Notes under the pieces: model-generated | What the model was told of the DNA's origin: nothing | The model's database searches: none | What the model saw: only the letters and a program-made list of their open reading frames with translations | Translations under genes and position numbers: made by a program | Shown: positions 12,857-24,223 of the stretch, piece after piece | Numbering within the stretch: position 1 is the stretch's first letter | How the letters are laid out: each line of letters starts with the position of its first letter | DNA from: Saccoglossus kowalevskii | Taxonomy: Eukaryota > Hemichordata > Enteropneusta > Harrimaniidae | Assembly (NCBI RefSeq): GCF_000003605.2 | Contig: NW_003141821.1 | Coordinates: 96,579 to 160,578, forward strand | Direction of reading: 5' to 3' | DNA length: 64,000 nucleotides

Positions 12857-12968
12857 CTTTCTTCGATTTGTCGGAAGGTATACTCTGAGCTCGCAATCGT
12901 TGGTCTAAGATATACAACATCTCACCGCCAAGATTGATAAACAGTAGCGGAAGCGTACGTAGCGACAT
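12857..12968 (-). CDS. OSCP1: OSCP1 (organic solute carrier partner 1), first coding exon
   Basis: Reading from the ATG at 12968, 37 codons plus one base are open and end in a consensus donor (AAAG|gtacgt). The peptide starts MSLRTLPLLF and continues INLGGEMLYILDQRLRAQ, then a polar, lysine-rich end. Vertebrate OSCP1 begins MS-RTLPLLFLNLGGEMLYI and continues LDQRLRAQNIP, so the match is nearly residue for residue over the exon, and the exon ends where the vertebrate protein reaches its lysine-rich run. OSCP1 is a conserved protein of roughly 390 residues, first described as promoting organic-solute transport and also linked to cilia. The rest of the gene must lie to the left on this strand; I recognised no further exon, so intron 1 may exceed 12.8 kb. 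Identity is strong; the remaining structure is unseen. Confidence 0.9.
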
Positions 12969-13110
12969 CTTCGATTATTTCAGTAACCAACACGTACGTC
13001 AGATTGGTTTACCTGTCACAAACACCTTGCTACTAACCAGTAGCCGAGCGTTGTTGCCGTGAAATAACAAAAATGGCGACTTGCAGGTGAAATCACGCCC
13101 CCTACTCTCG
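12969..13110 (-). promoter_or_regulatory. Probable 5' UTR and core promoter of OSCP1
   Basis: The sequence upstream of the OSCP1 start is locally richer in G+C and CpG than its surroundings. It holds an AAAATGGCGAC run (13070-13080, plus strand), typical of YY1 sites near animal start sites, and GTTGCCGTGAAATAAC (13053-13067), which resembles an RFX X-box with a spacer one base too long. No TATA box is evident. Assigned by position; nothing here fixes the start of transcription. Confidence 0.45.
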
Positions 13111-13479
13111 AAGGCGAGTAAACACTTAAATACTTGACGTTGAGGGCGAAGTCATAACATAATTTCTTGAGTTGCCGAAGCATCTCGTGTACCCTCAGTA
13201 TGCCACATCATTCACAAACAAAAAGCTAAAATAAAATAAACAAGTAATCCACAAAACGTCGTGATATTGGCGAAAATCGCTTAAAAGCCATTAATATAAT
13301 AATGCCACTGTGGCGGAGGGGGTGATTCAAGTTAACCGCCAAATTAACATTTTGTTCATTAGACAATTATTATTTTTTACTAGTTTAATTCATTTGAAAA
13401 AAGATCGTTTAACAAATTCCCTCTTAATAAAGTATCTAAAATTGGCATTAAAGGTAGTTTTCAATGTAACTAATGTACC
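13111..13479. other. Upstream region, no gene seen
   Basis: Moderately AT-rich sequence between the OSCP1 promoter and the MITE at 13480. I see no coding frame or repeat in it. Confidence 0.4.
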
Positions 13480-13612
13480 TTAAAGGGCGGTGGTCGCCGT
13501 GCAGCGCGTGTTCGAATTTCGTGTAAATAAACAATGTATTTTACACGCGTTGTATACGTCGCTATGAGTCCCATATCGAACAGGACGCGGCGCGACGACC
13601 ACTGCCCTTTAA
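13480..13612. mobile_element. piggyBac-like MITE with TTAA ends
   Basis: A 133-bp element bounded by TTAA at 13480-13483 and 13609-13612. The left end reads AGGGCGGTGGTCGCCGTGCA and the reversed right end AGGGCAGTGGTCGTCGCGCC; the pairing continues to the ACACGCGT region, so nearly the whole element can fold on itself. TTAA target sites are the mark of piggyBac-type transposition. It is strikingly rich in CG dinucleotides compared with its surroundings. Confidence 0.7.
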
Positions 13613-13890
13613 CAAAACGAATTTTCAATAATTATAATAACTATTGCAAACGACAAACCCACAGCAACGCTCTGACATGCATTATATAAGGGGACATGAA
13701 ACTCAGTTCAAATCCAACGCGAAACATCGACTGTAACGCTTTACGCGGTGTGTAATTCAGGTATGTAACACTATGAGACTGAACAACAAAACAAGAATCG
13801 ATCCGTACCTGGGTGAGTGTACCACACACTTAGTGGGGAGTGTACTTAAGACCACTGACCGAGTTATTCGCTAACGGATAAGGGAACCTT

Positions 13891-13938
13891 GGTAAGATCA
13901 GGGAGCTGTAATCTCATTACAGCTCCCTGGTAAGATCA
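13891..13938. repeat. Perfect 13-bp-stem hairpin between 10-bp direct repeats
   Basis: AGGGAGCTGTAAT and ATTACAGCTCCCT (13900-13928) form a perfect hairpin with a 3-base loop. GGTAAGATCA occurs exactly on each side (13891-13900 and 13929-13938). The arrangement looks like a tiny foldback insertion with a duplicated target. Confidence 0.75.
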
Positions 13939-14063
13939 TGGAGGTATAAACAGAAGGAGTTACAACTGGTTTAAGATCAAAGGTTCCATGATCAGTTCCG
14001 CCGTTTACTCAGTGAATATAATGTTCGCTTGTTAGTCTAGCAGCAATCTGTTATACCTCCATG
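13937..14063. repeat. Foldback with CATGGAGGTATA ends
   Basis: CATGGAGGTATAAACAG at 13937 and CTGTTATACCTCCATG ending at 14063 are inverted copies with one base extra on the left. GGTAAG lies just outside on both sides, allowing a short target duplication. The interior has no coding frame. Confidence 0.6.
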
Positions 14064-14339
14064 GTAAGGTTCATGGGTGATTATGTTTGCCTGGTGGTCA
14101 TCGGGATATCACATTTCATTACCATAATAGCATTATGATAGAGTTCGAAATTCAAACGATTTAAAAATTAATTATGTTATACTTTTGAGTTTTCTTTGAA
14201 AAAAATCTGTATTTCACGTGGTCTAGATAGTTTACAATACTAGTACATCAATAATTCATATAAAAACTAAATGCTCATTGTGCATGTGACGTATGTTCTG
14301 GTATATTTAACAAATTTGTATATCCATTACTAAGAAAAA

Positions 14340-15520
14340 TATGATTTTTTTTCTTGTCGTTGTTTAATCGTAACATACATCAACACATTCCCGGCATGTC
14401 CTTTGTTTTGTCGATCGAAATTCAAAATTTGCTTTTGAATGTCATTAAATTATTGAGTGCCCGTAATTCATTTCGATCACTGGTGAGAAAAAAGAAACAT
14501 GTGTATAACGAAAAATTGCAGGAAACAATTAAAGAAAAGTGTATCTGGGAAACTATTAGAAAGAATAAGAGTAAAAATCAAACATCTATAATACCATTAC
14601 AAGATTGGGTCATGTACTTTGGAAAAACTGTTTAACCAGGATTCATGTAACAATAACATAGATCGAGAGCATCTTACTGATCAGAAGTTAAAAACGTTCT
14701 GTATCGCATTCATTGAAATTTGATGAAACTGACACGGCATTGAATGTGCCAATAACGAATGACAAAATTATTCAGTCAATAAATAAACTTAGAAGTGGCA
14801 ACTCTGCAGGTTCTGGCCCTTTAATCGCTGATTTTTTTAAAATTCTCATGTGATTTGTCGATAACATTTTCGAATGCCCTTTTTAACTTAATTTTTAATA
14901 CTGGTATTTTCCCAGAAGGTTGGTCAAAAGCTATTATTATTCCTATCCACAACAAAAAAACAAAACAGTCGAAATGATCCCGGTAACTATAGAGCTCTAT
15001 CACTCATAAGTATATTTGGAACAATCTTCACCAGTATGGCTACTCAACTATCGACCAAATATTTACATTATATGCCATAATTCAGAAACAGTTAGCCAGG
15101 AGGGGGGATTGTATTGCCTCTATATAGATTTCCAGAAGGCATTCGACTCAATTCGGCTGGTCAATAATGGTATCAACGGAAAAATGTATGTAATTTTACA
15201 AAGTATTTATAGATGTAAAATCATGTGTTCGTGGAGGATTTCTTCGAGATCATTTGAATTGAAGAATGGGGTTCGACAAGGGTGCATGATCATTTTATTC
15301 TCATTTTACATTAATTGATTACATTACAATTGATCCCGAACGAGTTAGAGTTGTTTTCATTATTGTATGCTGACGACATTGCTTCATTTTCAAATCTGTA
15401 TCGGGCTTGAAAAGATTAATAAGTGTAATGTATGAGTTTACAAACAAGTGGGATCTAAATATCAACTTAAATAAAACTAAAATTGCAGTATACAGAAATG
15501 GGGGGATATCTCAGTAAACT
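14340..15520 (+). mobile_element. Broken LINE, reverse-transcriptase region
   Basis: Plus-strand pieces in several frames read as parts of a non-LTR retrotransposon ORF2. 14354-14635 gives the linker before the RT (VRKKKHVYNEKL, then a W..I.K run and DWVMYFGK). About 14740-14830 gives ITNDKIIQSINKLRSGNSAG. About 14870-15020 gives IFNTGIFPEGWSKAIIIPI and NYRALSLISIFGT. 15016-15318 gives LYIDFQKAFDSI (RT motif A) and KNGVRQGC. About 15350 gives LLYADDIASFSNL, the catalytic YADD. At least four frame changes or stops separate these, part of the RT fingers is missing, and both the endonuclease and the C-terminus are absent. The clade is uncertain (CR1/L2/Jockey-like). Confidence 0.85.
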
Positions 15521-18138
15521 AAATCATTGAATACATCATTTCCATGCATTATACGTATCTTATCTAATGATTGAGATATTTTTCTCAGTTAATACCTTAT
15601 GTATGAATTTCATGTTACGATTGTGAAACTTCCCTGACGGTGGTGATGACCGGTTCAATGGTTCTGTGAAGTGTCACGATATTATGTACAATCAACGGAA
15701 CTTTTATAAATGTCATATTTAGTCGCAAATTCAACGAATGTTTGATTATACCACAGGGAGTTGGACAAACTTGTGTATTATAATAAATTATTAAATAATA
15801 AATTGTTATATAACTTTTCTTTACCCCCCCCCCCTTCCTGGTATCGATTTTAAGTAATTACTGATCTTTGTTTATACCACACTTTCCTTTATCACAATCT
15901 TTGTTACGCGCTAATGTTATATGCAAATTTTAACGAGCGATGTAGACACACCATATTATAGTATATATCCCAAGGGTTGAAACGCGCCAGGACTGTGGCA
16001 TGAGCACAACCGTAAAGCGGGTGGGCATTTAATTTAGACGATGGCAACTCCACGTTGTGGCAGATTTAATACACACTACTACAGTTCGACTAAAGTTTAC
16101 GGGTCAGTCACACGAAGTCCCCCAAATTCAAAAGGGATTTTTAGATGCATCGGGGAACACGAGACGAACAGTGTGCATACTTAGATGACGACTCCACACT
16201 AAACGCAGCGTGAAAATGGCAATTTATACTTTCCGGGGCAGATTTACATGATACTACAGTTCGATAACACGGCCAGTCACATAACATCCATCAAAAGGGA
16301 GTTGCAAGTCGTATATTGCCAAAACAGTACCATGATTTCACAACTTTCGAAATACGTTCGCTTTTATCGATGTCTACAGTTTAATGTCTTCCCGTTCGCA
16401 AGAACACAAAGCCTAAACTATCATAAATTCGTAACACAAAATTTGAGTGATGGTATAACAAAATAACTCATCATTTGTAAATTCAATCCATCGAAAAAGT
16501 ATAGAGAACATTTTTATAAACAATTTTTAATTATATAAATACACTTTGAAAAGAAACAAGATTTATAAACATAAATCTATTTAAATACATTCTCACTACA
16601 AATTACACAATACTTATTTTCTAATAAAGTTTCTTCACAGCACAAACTATTGGAATCATGCACACGTGTGAGTACTTCTGTGACACATTTTATAGCTACG
16701 CCCAAAATAGTCCATCACTGTGAGCACATGACATCCACACATTTTCATAAAATCTCCATGCACTTTTTGACCTTTCATAAGTACAATACACTACAATTTA
16801 CTCCAGAAAAACAATTTTCTTGGTACATTCCTACATTCTTGCATACTAATGAGGGATTCAGACACATTCCAAGCTGGACAATTTTCTTGGACTAACAACA
16901 AAGCTGGTCAATCCTTTCCCAGCAATAATAATGGATATTTGATGGAGTGATTTACATTATATATTATTACAACATATGCAACATTTTCAAGATTAAAGTG
17001 CCAAAATAGAAGTAAAATTTAATGTTGTATTATAAAATTTCTAGTTTCTTTGTTTAATTTAATAAGGTATCCTTTTGTAGATAGTTTGTATACAGATTCA
17101 AATTTGTTAAATTTTGTAACACTTCATTAGAAATGCAACATAGGATATTCTAGGAAAATCACCTCGCTGTGAAACAATTACACTTGAATGACTGACTTTA
17201 TCAAAACATATCATCCTAGCTACGTCCTTTGTTTTGTCGATTAAGATACAAGTATGTTATTGAAAGTGGATCAGTACAACACCGTTCGAGTGGAACAGTT
17301 AGCATCAATTGACACAAATAACATCATTATTGCACAGTTATCGACATAAGAAGTTAATGACATAAAGATTATTAGTTATATGTTATTAGTTTCGTGCACG
17401 CTATCAGAGAGATGGTCATCGAATATGCTGGTGTAATGCTAAAATAATTACAGTCAATTTGATCTAGGACAATAAATAACACTTTACTGTTGAATTCAAC
17501 TTTTTTATCTATGACTCTGACTACACATTCGGTATTTTAATTCCACCCGCCTGGTCACTCTATACAGATAATATACAATTATTATATATCTGTCATCGTA
17601 ACACCATAAGTTACAGCGTTCCGTAATTTTGTGGTATTTTACGGGGTATTTTCATCCTACTATATTAGGAAATGCGAAATCAAGGTTAAAATCAAGCGAG
17701 CTTTTGCCCTTTTGCTCAACAAGGGGTTACGTACCACGTACTATCTTTGTGCATGCTTTGAGGTATTCTGGTAATAACCTTATATTATTCCCAATAATTC
17801 CTAACCTATGTTCTTTCTCATCTTACATATGCAGTATGTTGAAGTGTACGGCGTGCAAGACTAAAATCTTGATGAATTGTATTGACTCTCAGTCTCGTTG
17901 TACAAACATTTATTTGTGTTTGAGAATAAAAGTTCTATTTTAATTTCTTCATGCAGTTGTGTGTACAAGTCAAATGAAGTCTTATATTAGTCTTATATGC
18001 CAACGGAGTACAGCCTCGTTGAAGCACGTGGTCGACAGTAAAAAGTCATCCCAAAACTACGCAATTAAAATAACCTAACAACTGGCACAAAATAACTAAT
18101 TCCCATGTTCTATGTATAAATTTGAATTATATTATCAA
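15521..18138. other. Non-coding stretch with a degenerate duplication near 16.0-16.3 kb
   Basis: AT-rich, with a run of ten C at about 15826. Within 16020-16280 the runs GGCAGATTTA, CTACAGTTCGA and CAGTCACA each occur twice, about 175 bp apart, indicating an old tandem duplication. The 104-codon frame at 17629-17943 shows no family resemblance and I do not call it a gene. Confidence 0.5.
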
Positions 18139-18565
18139 CTAGTTTAGGATCATCAGAGTAGTATTCGTAGGCACAGATGGTATACTCATCATTTTGATAA
18201 ACAAACACATTCTATCACGCGTTGAATTCTTTTCAGGAAGTGACGCTTTTAACTCGAAATAACATACTTTATCACCCTTTTTAATGGAGCCAATTAGTGG
18301 TGCGGGTATTGCGTCATACTCATAGTGACATTTACCAGGTATAAATGCTGTATCCCCTAAATAAGCTGTAGCGTGAAACCTTATATCTTTCCCCTCAATT
18401 GTATTTTCAATGTCTGCTATGTGAAATGCGCAGGTGGACTCCATTGTCGTACATGACATCACTACAATCCATGCACGTGCCATTAGCAGGGTCTCCAAGG
18501 TGATGTTGAACATTTGACGTAACTGCCATCATGATCAGACCCCAAAATGAAAGTGATACAAACAT
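18139..18565 (-). pseudogene. Possible small secreted cysteine-containing protein, frame broken
   Basis: On the minus strand an ATG at 18565 opens a 52-codon frame (to 18407) starting MFVSLSFWGLIMMAVTSN, which looks like a signal peptide, followed by NGTCMDCSD. In the next frame a 124-codon run (18513-18139) continues with cysteines and a glycosylation site (GKCHYEYDA, VCYFELKASL, EKNST, RDRMCLFIKM). The two frames overlap, so one shift would connect a secreted N-terminus to a cysteine-bearing body. This may be a pseudogene, an assembly indel, or an intron I cannot see. I do not recognise the family. The next 600 bp upstream contain nothing clearly coding. Confidence 0.35.
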
Positions 18566-19618
18566 AGTTTCTGGGAATAAATAGATAAATAATTAAATAT
18601 GAGACAAAGAATAAAGCATCGCAAAATTCAACAACACACTTGGGATGCCTTCGGTGACAGACGTGGTAAATATATATATGTAGTCGAAAAAACGGTAGGA
18701 TTGGGAGAGTTTATCTTAATCTCCCAGATCAAATCATGTCGGCAATTTCCAGTACATTGACAATCATGCTCACGGACCGTTGATCCAATCATAACTAGTG
18801 TTTCACGTGACCACGTGATCTATGTGTTGGTATTGTCCAAATATAGGTATATTCGGGTTTGGTCTGTCGAAGGGGAAACATAATTATTTTTTAAAAAGAT
18901 TTATCCAGATTTAGTTTCGTCGAGTGTTATATATTTTTCGCAGACTAATTAGATTTTTTATATCAAGGTTGAGCGGGATCAAGCACAGTTTGGCTCTATG
19001 CGAGTTAAACTCGTCACGCGGGTTAAAATCGCTATCTAATCTCACTCCTTACAGACCCTGATGACATATATTGAGATTATTAACATGGACACAGACATAT
19101 ATATTTATAACCCATAGCAACGGATAACGCCGTTATTGTATTTCAAGGTGCGATTTATCAGTTACTGCACATGCGCAGGATCGCATATGTGACAGCCTAT
19201 CCTCGTTGTTGAGACGCGCACCACTGTACCATGTATTTCTTTGGGCTCTGCGCGAGCTGGTGTGGAATGCCTACGGAAGAGCCGGTGAAAATAGCTAAAT
19301 TCGAGAAAACAGCACAAAACCGACTTTGAAGTAATCCTCGACAACCAAATTTATATACTGTAAAACATATGGAAAAAGCGACATGCAATTTTAGCGAATT
19401 GACGTAAAATGACGTAATAGCGAAATGTTGATTTAGCAAATCTCTCTTGTCATTGTTGATTTCCTTATTTTACAATACTTGTCTGTCACGCGCCAAAACA
19501 AATGCGCAGTTATCACCTTCATAAAAACAAAGAAAAACTGTCACGTGTAATTTGATTGTGTTCGCAATGATAAAAAACTGATTCAACAGGGATTTGAAAA
19601 GCAGGTATCGTTGCCGTG
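18566..19618. other. Non-coding stretch, no gene seen
   Basis: Mixed AT-rich sequence with short CpG-containing runs (for example TGCACATGCGCAGGATCG near 19168). Two overlapping minus-strand frames at 19162-19439 have no recognisable features. Confidence 0.4.
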
Positions 19619-19835
19619 TTACATCCAGAACATTGACTTTTTTTATTGGGACTCAAAAGGTACTACTAATTTCCGTAATAATATATCAGTATCACTTCAT
19701 TTATTTATTTTCATTGAAATAATGACCACAATGAATACGTTTATTTTTTGTGTTAATTTACTTTTCAATAAAGTGTAACTATCAAGTCAGTACGTTTTTT
19801 GTGTTGTTTACAAAGTGTGTGTGAAGAAAAAAGAC
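19619..19835 (-). repeat. Dispersed repeat, copy 2 (inverted partner at 6186-6380)
   Basis: The reverse complement aligns with 6186-6380 almost end to end. It sits just outside the left end of the 19.84-24.95 kb transposon, so it may be a chance neighbour or a flanking insertion. Confidence 0.75.
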
Positions 19836-19922
19836 GTTGTTTGGCGGCCATTTTGAATTTATAAAAAAGTCTTTAGCGACATCTTGTAGACCATGGGCCA
19901 GAAAAGGTGATGTTTTTCGTCC

Positions 19923-19969
19923 CAATGGTGGGCGTGGCCACAAGACCCCCATTTTGAATATATAATGAG
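19923..19969 (+). repeat. Left subterminal inverted repeat of the transposon
   Basis: Contains GGTGGGCGTGGCCACAAG and CCATTTTGAATATATAATG, matching the inverse of 24676-24722 with three differences. Confidence 0.75.
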
Positions 19970-20212
19970 TAAACCAATTTTCAGGCTCTGGTACTGAACA
20001 ATTATATTTAAGCCTTACGTTTTACATTGTATGTGACATTGTCAACATCAATAGCCAACATACATTATTTTGACACCTTTCTTATAGGAGCGTGGTTAAC
20101 AAACAATCTATTTTGAATATTTTATGAGATTGGCTGTAATAATTGTTTCAATGTTTTATTCAATATTAAATGTTATAAGAAATGCATTGTCAGTAACTAA
20201 ACAATATCACAA

Positions 20213-23200
20213 TCAAATATTAATAATTATTAATATTGATATAACCGTTAAGATCGTAATTTCATGAGATTCATCTTCCTCAGTGGAGTCCTGGGAGTCA
20301 ATCATTACTGTCAAATCAACAATCTCTTGTGGCATTACATCACCCTCAATCCATTTGTAATCAGTAATATACCAGCCATGGCCATCTGATGTTGGTACCT
20401 GTGGTGGATGTGCTTGATTTGCTCTGCACCAAATGAGAGCTTGGTAATTTGCATTTGAAGCACTTCTTTGCAAGATACTCATATCAACTCCATTATAGCT
20501 TGACAAAACTGTACCTTGCTTTGGGCTGAACTTTTGCATGAATAACTCAAGTCGAAGATTGTTTATATCACATGAACAGATGCATATGTTCTCTTGTACA
20601 AAATACACGTGAAATGCTCCAAACTTTCAAATACACGACATTCTACATCAGGTGTGGTTCCTAATGTTAGGAATGTCTCAATAAATTCTGGATGCTGCTT
20701 TAGAATTTTCAAAGGCAATAGTTTTCTTTTGCGAACCAAGGCACTGATTGTGTCACACCCAGAAAATGCATGAAGTGTGGGTAAAGCTGAACATATGTCT
20801 TTCCCTGTTTCTGCAATGACTTTATGAAAGTCTATAAGTCGTCTTTTGTTCAAAACTCCTGTATCAAATAATAGTGAATTTGTAATACATTGCCCAAACT
20901 TGAGTAACAAAACAAAGACATCCGTATCAGGGCATCGTGAACTTGAGGCAATGTGAAGACAGTGCAAGACTGTTCGACTATCAGCTTCTTCTTGCGTTGA
21001 GTGAAACTTTCCCACCTCTTCTGCTTCAGTAGTCAGTCCATCTGTACTGGACAAATATATGCACATCTTCTCACACACAAAAAGTACTTTCCTCCTTTAA
21101 CCTATTTGCATATTTGTTCTACTTTCATTCTTCTAGAAGCAGTTTAATCAATTGTCGCCTGTTTTCTGCATTTGACAAGATTGTCTTCCAGTCTCGTGGT
21201 ATTTTTGTAAGGGCACCTTTGATAATGTATGATTTTGATACACCTCTGCTGGTTCTCTCTGCATCTTTTATGGACATAGGAAAATATGTGTTGGTTACAA
21301 AATCCACACGTTGTACCTTTGGAAGCTGGGAGAACAATGTTTCCGCTAAGTCTCTAAACGTGCTTGGTAGACCTGTTTGGGATTGAAAAAGTACATTTCC
21401 ATCAATGACATAATCTGTAATACTTTGGCTTGGCCGTTCTGCTAAGGCTACATTCTCCTCAAGGCAGTGCACCAGTTTCACTTGTCTGTCTTTGCAGGAG
21501 ACCCATCAGTTGACAAGAGACCATGGTACAGACCCTAGTGGATAGCTAAGTGCCTTTCCCAAGTGATGTTATGTCTAGTTCCAAGCAATGCAAGTTGCCA
21601 AGAACATTTCTTTCTGCTGTGATCTGTTTTGTTTTCTTCTGTGTACCTTTCACTGTCACAGTTTTGGCAAGTGACGCAAATGTCTTCAATTTCAACTTCT
21701 TTATTGGGCCATGGAATTACTTTGTTTTATTGACCATTCGCTCTTCAACAAAAGAATTATATGCTGTTTTTCCAAGAGTTGAAGCTGAAAGGAGGTCCCC
21801 TTCTACATCAGTCGGTGCTGGTGTACCCCGAGGAAAGAGATTATAGAACATTTTTATTGTCAACTCCAAAGGGGTTGATGAAATTGTCAATTGCATCAAT
21901 GACCTTACTAACAGCTTCTTCACTGTGAAGTATTTCTGACGTTCTGACATCCTTGTGTAATGTGCTTTCTGGGATATCCATCTCAGCTATTTCCATTGTG
22001 GCCTGAACATACGCTGCTCCGGTATGCCTTGTCATACACCATCTATAATAAGCTGAATAATTCTGACTATAACCTACAATTCCTCCATGTGATTTAGCGT
22101 GCCGGTTAATGGTCTGTTCTATAGTGATGTCTAGTGCATTCCTGGAGGATGGAACATCTGACCTATTTACGCTGAATCCATTCTGCTATAGAAGTTCTTC
22201 AACACCAGGATGTGACTTGTCCAAATTAAGGAGTATAATCAGATAAACTATAGCAGAACGGGCATATTTAACATGATTATAGCTACAATACATTGGAATG
22301 AGCTCATGGAGACAATTACAATGAAGATCATAATTATTCACTTTTGTTGCTCTGATAAATCGTAGGATGAGCCATACGTTATCCGAATAAGTGATCCGGT
22401 ATTGAGCTGTTTTTTCCAAGCTCTCCTCTGCGAATTTTATCTTTGAACGTTTCATATTGTGAAATCACCATCAGACAGGTGTTTGGAGCTTGACCCCGAG
22501 TATTCAAATTGTCTATAGCTTCCATGTTCAGTATTCTACCCTCAGTTTCTTCATATGCTCTTAGAAGCAAACGTTCAAATGCTTCAAGCATTATTTTATG
22601 AACACGCGTGGAAATATTATAATGCTTTTCTGACATCACTTTTGCAATTGACCAACTTGCACAAATGTCTGCTTCAATCAGAATGTCTTCAAAACCACTG
22701 AACTGCAGGTGTTGACCAAGAGCACCAAGATATGGACATGTTGTGTGGAATACGCCTAATCTTACTAGAACATCACTGAAAAGCACCGGGTTCTGCCAGC
22801 CAAATCAAAAGTGACAATTGTATATTGTTGTCAAACTTCTTTTGATACAGCCTGTGACAATCTGATAATATGTACTGTTGAATTCTCAGTAACAGGAGCA
22901 TTTATGGGAGCCATATAATCTACAGTGAATTGTCTGGCATAATTTACTGTCCTGGGTGTGTTGCACTTGTTCTACCTGTTTTCAGGTTTGGTTCTGTTTT
23001 TCCTTTTGCATGGCATGGTTCTATTTCAGTGGAAATGTATGCTACAGATCATTCCTTTGTTTTTGCCAAAGAAACCTAGTAGAGAACCAACTCTTGTGTC
23101 AGAAGAAACCTCTTGCATAATGATACCATGTGTTGAATGTATTGTACCTAAAACGGTTGGTGTTTCTTCGTTGAGGTCAAAATTGTCCCAGCACAAATGT

Positions 23201-23991
23201 GTCACAATATTTTTGTCATGTATCACAGTTGGCGTCGAAAGGTTTTTCCTTTCCACTATATTGCTGTTTCAAGTTCAAGTAAACTTGAGTATGAAGCACA
23301 ATGACCAAATATATTCAAAAAACTAATTAACTCAGCACTACCTGTGAGTGTCATACCAAGAAGAAAATGTTTTGGCATCACTTATTGAGACCTGGTAACA
23401 GCTTTACAAAGATTCTGTGAAATGGAATTGACCAATTCCTTTTGCCTGGACCTTTTTTACCTGTTGCCAACCATGAGAGAAATTCATATAAAAGAGGTGG
23501 GGTTGAATGCTACCACACTACCAGCTTTTCCGCTTTGCCTTATCTTTTTATACGATTTTTGTGGCAGAACAGGCATTCATTTGCAGGAAATAATACACAT
23601 GGAGTCTGTGTTGTTCTTCGCGTCTTTGAAGTACTTGGCTTACCTTCATCCTCATCAGGAAGAAATAGTCGTTTCAATATCTTGGATACATTTATAAAAT
23701 TGCTGTAGCACCACTTATTTGTTCCATGCAAATTCTTGTTGAATTTGGTTGGTACATTCGCGCAAATGTCATGCAATTTTTTTCATTTGCTGCGCCTCTT
23801 TTCTGGCGGACTTCCATAGATTTTTTGATCTTCTGAAAAGTTGTTTCAGTCAATGATCTAATTTTCTTCTCTAATTTGTTTCTGGAATAATGAATTATGC
23901 ATTGCAGAGCCTTGTTCTTTGTTTGTTTGAATCTCAATCTTGAGGATTTCAAGTTGACAGGTTTTTTGTCAGTGTTGTGTACATTAGACAT
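20213..23991 (-). pseudogene. Transposon-encoded protein with FEN1/XPG-like core (broken)
   Basis: Read 5' to 3' on the minus strand. 23991-23540: basic N-terminus, then a Cys pair (NECLFCHKN). 22786-22379: GALGQHLQFSGFEDILIEAD and a YNISTRVHKIMLEAF run. 22190-21717: INRHAKSHGGIVGYSQNYSA, then IDNFINPF and LLSASTLGKTAYNSFVE. 21481-21125: YVIDGNVLFQSQTGLPSTFR and FPMSIKDAERTSRG. 21078-20563: STQEEADSRTVLHCLHIASS, CPDTDVFVLLLKF and LHAFSGCDTISAL. 20608-20213: RSASNANYQALIWCRANQA and HGWYITDYKW. I recognise this order from a large, unnamed, highly amplified protein family in cnidarian, mollusc, echinoderm and hemichordate genomes. The acidic pattern E-E-A-D ... D-T-D ... G-C-D resembles the metal site and H3TH start of FEN1/XPG nucleases; that link is my inference. 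About five or more stops and frame shifts break it, for example TGA and TAG shortly after 21125 and TAG near 22190. Confidence 0.75.
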
Positions 23992-24223
23992 GCTGAACTA
24001 TTACTGACTGGCAAACTGGGCAGTAACGAAAGTGAATTTAACTTTACAATGACACTCAATTATTTTTACTTGCAATGAATGTTAAGAAAACACTCAATAT
24101 GTAAAATAATAAACAAAACAACAGTATTGAATTCCATGGATAAGGAAGTAAATATCACTTGTATATACTAGTAAGTAGATGAAATAATCATATCACTGAA
24201 ATAATCATTAAATACATTACACA

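Noticed and set aside
14397-17240. An 18-bp run (TCCTTTGTTTTGTCGAT) shared between 14399 and 17224
   Set aside because: The similarity does not extend beyond the run; likely chance in AT-rich DNA.
17629-17943. 104-codon plus-strand frame
   Set aside because: No motif, no family resemblance and no splice or promoter context; AT-rich chance frame is the simpler reading.
22958-23708. Plus-strand frames of 88-122 codons
   Set aside because: They lie antisense to the transposon protein, whose minus-strand blocks are recognisable.
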